This document shows, in pieces, positions 7,914 to 11,822 of a stretch of DNA of 11,822 nt. The stretch spans positions 1 to 11,822 of the forward strand of contig CAIUEQ010000265.1 of NCBI GenBank assembly GCA_903898215.1, written 5' to 3'. A program made the translations under genes and the position numbers. The notes under the pieces were generated by a model. That model had not been told where the DNA came from, ran no database searches, and was given only the letters and a program-made list of their open reading frames with translations. Every line of letters starts with the position of its first letter. Within the stretch, counting starts at the first letter, position 1. The DNA comes from an uncultured Bacteroidota bacterium (GTDB taxonomy: Bacteria > Bacteroidota > Bacteroidia > UKL13-3).

Positions 7914-7931
7914 GGATAAAATTATTTATCC
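7914..7931. promoter_or_regulatory. Perfect inverted repeat between crcB and the ppx-like gene
   Basis: GGATAAA (7914-7920), a 4-nt loop ATTA and TTTATCC (7925-7931) form a perfect 7-bp inverted repeat in the 101-nt divergent intergenic region. A weak minus-strand promoter for crcB can be drawn around it: TTG at 7933-7931, a 21-bp spacer, and TACCTTTC at 7909-7902, with the inverted repeat almost filling the spacer, where a repressor would sit. It is equally possible that this is a chance palindrome in AT-rich DNA. Confidence 0.25.
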
Positions 7932-7987
7932 AATTTCATTTTGCTAATATAATCAGAATTCATTTTTTTTACTTTAAATTGTCATCA

Positions 7988-8902
7988 ATGAAAGCAATTA
8001 TTGATCTTGGTACAAATACTTTTCATTTGTTGATTGCCGAAGTTAAAAACGGAATGATCAATGAATATTTTAAATTACAAGTTCCTGTTAAAATTGGTAA
8101 AGGAGGCATTAATAAAGGCCTGATAACTTCTGATGCTTTTATCAGAGGTTTAACAGCATTGGCTGAGTTTAGGAAATATCTTGATCAATTTGGAATCACA
8201 CAAGTTCATGCGTTTGCAACATCAGCAATTAGGGATGCTGTAAACGGAACTGAATTTATTAATGAGGCAAAAAAATTACATCAAATCGATATAGCAGCTA
8301 TTAATGGTGATGCTGAGGCTTCATTCATTTTCGAGGGTGTTATACATTCATTTAAGGTTCCAGATGAAAATATTTTGGTGATGGATATTGGGGGTGGTAG
8401 CGTGGAATTTATTATTGGATGTAATAATAATATTTTATGGAAAAATAGTTTTGACCTTGGTGCCGCGCGATTAATAGAAAAATTCCAACCCCTTGATCCA
8501 ATTACTGAAAAGGAGATAGTAGAGATAAGAAATTATTTTAATGATAAGTTAAAACCGTTGAAGGATGCATTAAAAAAATATCCCACAAAGATTCTTGTAG
8601 GTTCTGCCGGTTCATTTGAAACTTTGGTTGATATTGTTTTGAAAGATCTTGAGGTAATTCCGAATACCTTAAGCAAAAATGCATTTGAAATAAGACATGA
8701 AGATTTTGATGTGTTTTATGAACTGATGATGACTTCTAAAATTGAGCAAAGGTCAAAATTAAAAGGCATGATTGATTTTAGAATTGAGATGATAGTTGTT
8801 GCAGCTCTTTTAATGAAATTTGTTGTTCAAGAATTTGAAATAAAAAAAATTATTGCCTCAAATTATTCGATGAAAGAAGGAGTTTTGTTTAGTGAAGATT
8901 AG
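7988..8902 (+). CDS. Short Ppx/GppA-family phosphatase (exopolyphosphatase-like)
   Basis: From the ATG at 7988 the protein has 304 residues. The frame can be extended to a TTG at 7979, but the family begins with a few residues before the DLGTNT strand, which favours the ATG. The family cleaves terminal phosphate from polyphosphate or the 5'-gamma phosphate of pppGpp, using an ASKHA fold. Visible motifs are DLGTNTFHLLIAEV at 6-19 (phosphate loop 1), ATSAIRDAVNG at 77-87, GDAEASFIFEGV at 107-118 (region of the catalytic Glu), DIGGGSVEF at 133-141 (phosphate loop 2) and GSAGSFETL at 205-213. It lacks the C-terminal HD-like domain of the ~510-residue E. coli enzymes, so it is the short, two-lobe type common in Bacteroidota. 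Substrate (polyphosphate or pppGpp) cannot be told from sequence. It is a single gene, divergent from crcB and convergent with maf. Confidence 0.9.
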   Translation: MKAIIDLGTNTFHLLIAEVKNGMINEYFKLQVPVKIGKGGINKGLITSDAFIRGLTALAEFRKYLDQFGITQVHAFATSAIRDAVNGTEFINEAKKLHQIDIAAINGDAEASFIFEGVIHSFKVPDENILVMDIGGGSVEFIIGCNNNILWKNSFDLGAARLIEKFQPLDPITEKEIVEIRNYFNDKLKPLKDALKKYPTKILVGSAGSFETLVDIVLKDLEVIPNTLSKNAFEIRHEDFDVFYELMMTSKIEQRSKLKGMIDFRIEMIVVAALLMKFVVQEFEIKKIIASNYSMKEGVLFSED

Positions 8903-8943
8903 TTTGAAGTTTTTAGTTTACGTTTTTTACAAAACATTATGAA

Positions 8944-9516
8944 CTATTTTTCTGTCAACTTTTTTATTTCCTCATGAATTTTGCTCACAGGTAATCCCAT
9001 CACATTATAAAAACAGCCGTTTATTTTTTCAACTGCAGTATATCCAAACCAGTCCTGAATTCCGTAGCTGCCAGCCTTATCAAACGGTTTATAGTTTTTG
9101 ATATAATGCCAGATTGCCTCATCAGAAATTGCTTTGCAAGTCACTTCACTTCGCTCAAAAAAAGTTAACAGATTATTATTAGTTCGTAAACAAACGCCTG
9201 TATAAACTTCATGAGTTGATCCACAAATTTCTTTCAGCATTGCAAAAGATTCTTCTTCGTTTTCGGGTTTGTTCAGGACATGATCATTTACCCAAACAAT
9301 GGTATCGGCAGTTAGTAAAATTTCATTTTCATTAATTGTAAATGGATATGCTTTTGCTTTCTTTTCGGCAAGAAAAGTTGCGATCTCATCAGCTTTTAAA
9401 TCTTCAGGAAACGATTCATCAACTTCATAAGTATGCACTTCAAATTCCAGTTCAAGGCCTTTTATTAATTCGTGTCTTCGTGGTGATTTTGATGCGAGAA
9501 TTATTTTTTTGTTCAT
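8944..9516 (-). CDS. maf: Maf-family nucleoside triphosphate pyrophosphatase
   Basis: The protein has 190 residues. Maf proteins hydrolyse non-canonical or surplus nucleoside triphosphates (dTTP/UTP in the YhdE branch) to the monophosphate in the cytoplasm. Motifs are ILASKSPRR at 6-14, EVDE at 31-34, AEKKAKAY at 50-57, TADTIV at 69-74 (catalytic Asp71), NKPENEEESFAML at 82-94, GSTHEVYTGV at 99-108, DKAGSYGIQ at 146-154 and NGCFYNVMGLP at 166-176. The YGIQ glutamine suggests the dTTP/UTP branch, which is inference. The ATG (9516-9514) shares its first base with the TAA of the upstream nucleotidyltransferase gene (TAATG), so translation is probably coupled. It ends 41 nt from the convergent ppx-like gene; no strong terminator is visible between them. 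Confidence 0.95.
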   Translation of the reverse strand: MNKKIILASKSPRRHELIKGLELEFEVHTYEVDESFPEDLKADEIATFLAEKKAKAYPFTINENEILLTADTIVWVNDHVLNKPENEEESFAMLKEICGSTHEVYTGVCLRTNNNLLTFFERSEVTCKAISDEAIWHYIKNYKPFDKAGSYGIQDWFGYTAVEKINGCFYNVMGLPVSKIHEEIKKLTEK

Positions 9517-9983
9517 TACTTTTTATTAAAAAGTTTTTTGAGCATTTCAATATCAAGTTTGTCTTTTGTTCTTGAAACAACACTTTTTGCTTTTATCAGA
9601 TCATCTACACCAATAATAAATAATTCGGTGTTTTTAATGCTTGATTTTACTTTATTTGGAAATGCTTCTTCAAAAGTTAAACCTTTAAGAGCAGTCATTA
9701 AATCAATTTTTTGCGGCTCTCTTCCGAAACTAAAAACATCAAATTTATCGGATAAAAAATTCTTAAGGGTCATATCAAACATCGGCATTCCAAAATCAAG
9801 AAATGCATTTTCTATTCTTAAATAATTCTCTTCGGTTTTATTAACCCAAATATCCATGTCACCGGTTGTTCTTCCATAGCCATGAGCAAAAACAGATAGT
9901 CCGCCAACAAGCATATATTCAACACTGTTTTTGTTGAATGAAAGGATAAAATCTCTAAAGTCTTCTGTGAAAATATTAGCCAT
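9516..9983 (-). CDS. Small MNT/AbiEii-like nucleotidyltransferase
   Basis: From the ATG at 9983-9981 the protein has 155 residues. The frame opens five codons earlier at a TTG, but the ATG is far likelier. It has a minimal DNA polymerase beta-type nucleotidyltransferase fold: VEYMLVGGLSVFAHGYGRTTGDMDIWV at 21-47 supplies the GG-S loop and the paired metal-binding aspartates Asp42 and Asp44, and KIDLMT at 92-97 supplies the third (Asp94). The end carries SRTKDKLDIEMLKKL (137-151), as in AbiEii/MNT-type proteins. All three acidic residues are present, so it is predicted active, transferring a nucleotide to an unknown target. The start overlaps the end of the 65-residue gene upstream by 8 nt and the stop overlaps maf. 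The pairing suggests a two-protein module, possibly toxin-antitoxin-like; the target and roles are unknown. Confidence 0.78.
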   Translation of the reverse strand: MANIFTEDFRDFILSFNKNSVEYMLVGGLSVFAHGYGRTTGDMDIWVNKTEENYLRIENAFLDFGMPMFDMTLKNFLSDKFDVFSFGREPQKIDLMTALKGLTFEEAFPNKVKSSIKNTELFIIGVDDLIKAKSVVSRTKDKLDIEMLKKLFNKK

Positions 9984-10173
9984 TTTTATGCATTTCAAAA
10001 ACTGTTTTATCCATTCGGATTATTTCGTGAGCATTAATTTTATAAGTTTGGCAAGTTAACATCCACGCATAATCAAAAACTTCTTCTATGCTCATTGATT
10101 TCCAAAAAGCAACATCATCATCAGACTCTTGGAAAGTTTGAATCTTAAATGCTGTTCTGTCTAACTTATACAT
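9976..10173 (-). CDS. Conserved small protein, partner of the nucleotidyltransferase
   Basis: The protein has 65 residues with no known enzymatic domain. It opens MYKLDRTAFKIQTF, continues FWKSMSIEEVFDYAWMLTCQTY (probably one amphipathic helix) and ends IIRMDKTVFEMHKNG. I recall short proteins with this 'M.K.DRTAF....F.EAd......yW......ER...a..L....Y' plan next to small nucleotidyltransferases in other Bacteroidota, supporting a real gene. The two ends echo one another (LDRTAFKI at 4-11, MDKTVFEM at 54-61). It is hydrophilic and has no signal peptide or membrane segment. It starts 9 nt after the dehydrogenase stop and overlaps the nucleotidyltransferase start by 8 nt, so the two are translated together. 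It has no R-x4-6-H motif, so it is not a HEPN partner. Its function is unknown; an antitoxin or specificity subunit would be plausible. Confidence 0.75.
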   Translation of the reverse strand: MYKLDRTAFKIQTFQESDDDVAFWKSMSIEEVFDYAWMLTCQTYKINAHEIIRMDKTVFEMHKNG

Positions 10174-10182
10174 AGGTGCAAG

Positions 10183-11253
10183 TTAAAATTCTAAATTAAA
10201 TTTTTTAGCAAGAGATTTTAAATCATCCACAACTTTATCATTCAATGGAATTCCATTTTTAGTTCGCTTCTCATGTTCCCAAAATTCAGGTTCTCCTGGA
10301 ATAATTATTTTTTTATTTTCATCAACTGGAACAGCATTTTTAAAACGTTCGATCCAGTTATCCATATTTTTTTTAAACTCTTCAACCGGACGAAATGCAT
10401 CCACTCTCATCGCTCCAACAAAATGCCCGATTCCTTTTCCTGGAAGGTTTTCAACAGGATCTAAAAAAGAAACAAACGGTGGAACCCACGGTCCATAATT
10501 TGCACCCGAAAGTACTGCTGTAAAAATATCTACCACCGAAGCAAGAGCATAACCTTTATGACCTGCTTCATTCGAACTTCCAAGTGGTAATAATGCGCCA
10601 CCTTTTTTTAATTCATCAGCATCAATAGAATCATTTCCATCAGCATCTTGAACCCAACCTTTTGGAATTGATTTTCCTGTACGCTGAGCAATTTCTAATT
10701 TTCCATTTGCAGCTGAAGAAGTTGCCATATCGGCAACGAAGGGTAAATATTTTCCGGCAGGAAAAACATAACACATCGGATTTGTGCCAAGCATTCTTTC
10801 TTTAGAAAATGTTGGCGCAACAAGCGGACTTGCATTGGTCATCGCAATACCAATCATATCATGTTCCAAAGCCATCATTGCGTGATAGGCTGCGATACCA
10901 AAATGATTTGAATTTTGAATTGCCACCCAACCCGTGCCAACGTTTTTTGCTTTTGCAATTGCAATTTCCATTGCCTTTGGAGCAACAACTAAACCTAATC
11001 CATTATCAGCATCAATGGTTGCAGTTGATGGAGTTTCGTGAATGATTTTCCAGTTTGGTTTCATGTTAGTACGCTTGTTTTCATGCAAACGCACATAACC
11101 CGAAAGCCTTGCTACCCCATGCGAATCAATGCCTCGTAAATCAGCAGCTAATAAAACATCAGCAGCAAGAGTTGCATCAGTTTCGTTCATTCCGCAATGG
11201 ATGAAAATATTTTTTGTGAAGTTGAAAAGTTGTTGTTTGGTGAATGTATTCAA
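10183..11253 (-). CDS. Ldh-family NAD(P)-dependent malate/lactate/ureidoglycolate-type dehydrogenase
   Basis: The protein has 356 residues, the usual length. The family (unrelated to classical Rossmann MDH/LDH) oxidises 2-hydroxyacids with NAD(P) in the cytoplasm. Motifs are DLRGIDSHGVARL at 38-50, NSNHFGIAAYH at 114-124 (catalytic His117), LGTNP at 155-159, DMATS at 175-179, NEAGHKGYALA at 228-238 and GHFVGAM at 276-282. Malate or a related hydroxyacid is likely, but substrate cannot be fixed from sequence. The start is TTG (11253-11251): no in-frame ATG lies between it and the upstream stop at 11307-11305, and the first internal Met (residue 22) would delete the conserved first helix. An intergenic repeat lies 40-70 nt before this start. 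The gene is first in a tight minus-strand group with the 65-residue gene, nucleotidyltransferase and maf, none of which is an obvious metabolic partner. Confidence 0.9.
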   Translation of the reverse strand: MNTFTKQQLFNFTKNIFIHCGMNETDATLAADVLLAADLRGIDSHGVARLSGYVRLHENKRTNMKPNWKIIHETPSTATIDADNGLGLVVAPKAMEIAIAKAKNVGTGWVAIQNSNHFGIAAYHAMMALEHDMIGIAMTNASPLVAPTFSKERMLGTNPMCYVFPAGKYLPFVADMATSSAANGKLEIAQRTGKSIPKGWVQDADGNDSIDADELKKGGALLPLGSSNEAGHKGYALASVVDIFTAVLSGANYGPWVPPFVSFLDPVENLPGKGIGHFVGAMRVDAFRPVEEFKKNMDNWIERFKNAVPVDENKKIIIPGEPEFWEHEKRTKNGIPLNDKVVDDLKSLAKKFNLEF

Positions 11254-11294
11254 ATTATTGTTTTGCTTTTTTTGAATTGTATAAGTATTGTTTT

Positions 11295-11322
11295 GCCACA
11301 GATTTCACAGATTACACTGATT
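11295..11322 (-). repeat. Short intergenic repeat of three near-identical 9-nt units
   Basis: Read on the minus strand, three consecutive 9-mers occur: AATCAGTGT (11322-11314), AATCTGTGA (11313-11305) and AATCTGTGG (11304-11296), then C. I recall this 'atcwgtgaaatctgtggc' sequence as a common dispersed intergenic element in Bacteroidota genomes. It overlaps the last two bases of the antitoxin-like gene and lies in the leader of the dehydrogenase gene. The copy number in this genome cannot be judged from one window. Confidence 0.5.
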
Positions 11323-11584
11323 AATTATTTTTTCTTTTATTTCTGAGTTCAGGGTAAAAACTGTCAAGCTCTTTTTTTGTTTCTTCCCATGATAAAAAGT
11401 TTTCAGGATGCTCTTTTAAATCAGTTATTCTTTCATCCAATATATTCTTTTGCCATTCTGGTAATGGTTCGTTTATGATGTTGCTATTTTCATCAGAAGA
11501 TGCTAAACTTTCATAAATCAAATCGGCAATTCTTTTTTTTTCTTTATCGGGCAAAGCCAATATTTCTTTCACTTCAAAACTCAT
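11321..11584 (-). CDS. Addiction-module component (antitoxin-like), no toxin adjacent
   Basis: The protein has 87 residues. The N-terminus MSFEVKEILALPDKEKKRIADLIYESL is the helical segment of the 'putative addiction module component' family (Unstab_antitox type). The C-terminal PEWQKNILDERITDLKEHPENFLSWEETKKELDSF (44-78) matches its W-x-x-x-I-x-x-R...sWeE-x-x-x-x-L region, which in related systems wraps the toxin. These antitoxins normally precede, often overlapping, a RelE/ParE-type toxin gene. Here the stop is followed by a 28-bp intergenic repeat and then the dehydrogenase, with no toxin frame on either strand nearby, so it appears orphaned. The ATG at 11584 is preceded by a 14-bp AT palindrome (11588-11601) and a possible promoter. 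The charged tail RNKRKNN is a little longer than usual. Confidence 0.75.
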   Translation of the reverse strand: MSFEVKEILALPDKEKKRIADLIYESLASSDENSNIINEPLPEWQKNILDERITDLKEHPENFLSWEETKKELDSFYPELRNKRKNN

Positions 11585-11609
11585 AACAATAAAATTTTAT
11601 TTTGATAAA

Positions 11610-11638
11610 CGAAGATAAGCGATTTTGCAAAAAGACAA
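11610..11638 (-). promoter_or_regulatory. Candidate promoter for the antitoxin-like gene
   Basis: On the minus strand, TTG (11638-11636), an 18-bp spacer and TATCTTCG (11617-11610) match the Bacteroidota TTG-N-TAnnTTTG promoter with one mismatch. The -7 box ends 25 nt before the ATG. Between them the perfect palindrome AATAAAATTTTATT (11588-11601) could be an operator for autoregulation, but it is only A and T, so chance is a fair explanation. Confidence 0.33.
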
Positions 11639-11680
11639 TTTTTGATTATTGGAAGGTCGGAGGTAGTATTTTGTAAGTGC

Positions 11681-11822
11681 ATGCAAAACCTTGGAAAAGG
11701 CAGAAACATTTCTTTGGAATATCTTTTCAAGCTTCTCGAAATTCACAAATTAGATTTAAAAGATTTTTTCAGTGATTTAAAACAAAAAAAAGTTGCCACT
11801 AAGCCACAAAGGCAGCAAGAAT
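11681..11822 (+). pseudogene. Remnant of an XRE-like helix-turn-helix regulator, running off the window
   Basis: The frame from the ATG at 11681 is open to the window edge and reads MQNLGKGRN, ISLEYLFKLLEIHKLDLKDFF, SDLKQKK. This resembles the last third of Cro/XRE helix-turn-helix domains ('ieNGkrniSLeyL.kl...l.ldlkdFF'): the turn after the recognition helix, helix 4 and the helix-5 loop. The frame stays open upstream to about 11609, and RSEVVFCKCMQNLGKG there faintly resembles a decayed recognition helix (SxSYLSKIENGK), but helices 1-2 are not recognisable. Downstream it reads straight into an intergenic repeat (VATKPQRQQE). It is most likely a truncated or decayed gene; a short real gene beginning at 11681 cannot be excluded. 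It is divergent from the antitoxin-like gene. Confidence 0.42.
11793..11822 (+). repeat. Second dispersed-type intergenic repeat, cut by the window end
   Basis: TTGCCACTAA, GCCACAAAG and GCAGCAAG are successive 8-9-nt units with the plan GCCAC-x-AAG, a different sequence from the repeat at 11295 but with similar unit length. I recall 'gccacaaaggcacaaag' runs as frequent intergenic elements in Bacteroidota. The element continues past 11822, so its full length is not visible. Confidence 0.42.

Noticed and set aside
7887..7978. Fluoride riboswitch upstream of crcB
   Set aside because: The conserved crcB-motif core (GGCGAUGG-type start and pseudoknot partner) is not present in the minus-strand leader, which is almost wholly A/T apart from one small inverted repeat.
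7979..7987. TTG start for the Ppx/GppA-like gene
   Set aside because: It adds only three residues; the ATG at 7988 fits the family N-terminus directly before the DLGTNT strand.
8903..8943. Terminator between the ppx-like gene and maf
   Set aside because: Only a 5-bp GTTTT/AAAAC stem is possible; it is too weak and AT-only apart from one pair.
9342..9825. Plus-strand frames opposite maf and the nucleotidyltransferase gene
   Set aside because: Both are antisense shadows of genes with clear family motifs; their translations show no domain and biased composition.
9976..10173. HEPN partner of an MNT toxin-antitoxin pair
   Set aside because: The protein is only 65 residues and lacks the R-x4-6-H motif and four-helix bundle length of HEPN proteins.
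11254..11320. Toxin gene after the antitoxin-like gene
   Set aside because: The 67-nt gap is too short and holds only the repeat and an AT-rich leader; the next gene is the dehydrogenase.
11295..11822. CRISPR array
   Set aside because: The repeat units are only about 9 nt, directly adjacent, without spacers, and no cas genes are present.

Overview
The window is AT-rich chromosomal DNA from a member of the Bacteroidota. The evidence is a complete type IX secretion/gliding core cluster (porP/sprF-gldK-gldL-gldM-gldN), which is confined to that phylum, promoters of the Bacteroidota kind (TTG/TTTG, 19 bp, TAnnTTTG), and the near absence of Shine-Dalgarno sequences. I cannot name the species.

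Layout. Positions 1-221 hold the 3' end of a hemD-like gene (uroporphyrinogen-III synthase). Positions 347-6078 carry five plus-strand genes for the type IX secretion system: an outer-membrane PorP/SprF-type beta-barrel protein, the lipoprotein GldK, the inner-membrane motor pair GldL and GldM, and the periplasmic GldN. GldL/GldM convert proton-motive force into motion, and GldK/GldN form the periplasmic ring at the outer membrane that receives it. Separate promoter-like sequences lie before porP and before gldK. A hairpin terminator at 6104-6130 closes the operon and separates it from the convergent operon that follows.

Positions 6129-7886 are a compact minus-strand operon transcribed crcB (fluoride channel) -> rsgA (30S assembly GTPase) -> dtd (D-aminoacyl-tRNA deacylase). 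crcB and rsgA share a TGATG stop/start. A divergent short Ppx/GppA-type phosphatase gene (7988-8902) follows on the plus strand.

Positions 8944-11584 read on the minus strand: a solitary addiction-module antitoxin-like gene, a Ldh-family malate/lactate-type dehydrogenase with a TTG start, a 65-residue protein of unknown function, a small MNT-like nucleotidyltransferase, and maf (nucleotide pyrophosphatase). The last three overlap or abut (8-nt overlap, then TAATG) and must be translated together. The 65-residue protein plus nucleotidyltransferase pair is the least understood module here and looks like a candidate two-component (toxin-antitoxin-like) unit lodged in a housekeeping operon.

The right end (about 11295-11822) looks like accessory DNA. 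An antitoxin without a visible toxin is flanked by two short intergenic repeats built of roughly 9-nt units. A remnant of an HTH (XRE-like) regulator is open to the window edge and reads straight into the second repeat. No rRNA, tRNA, CRISPR array or complete insertion sequence was seen. No stretch over 300 bases lacks a gene.
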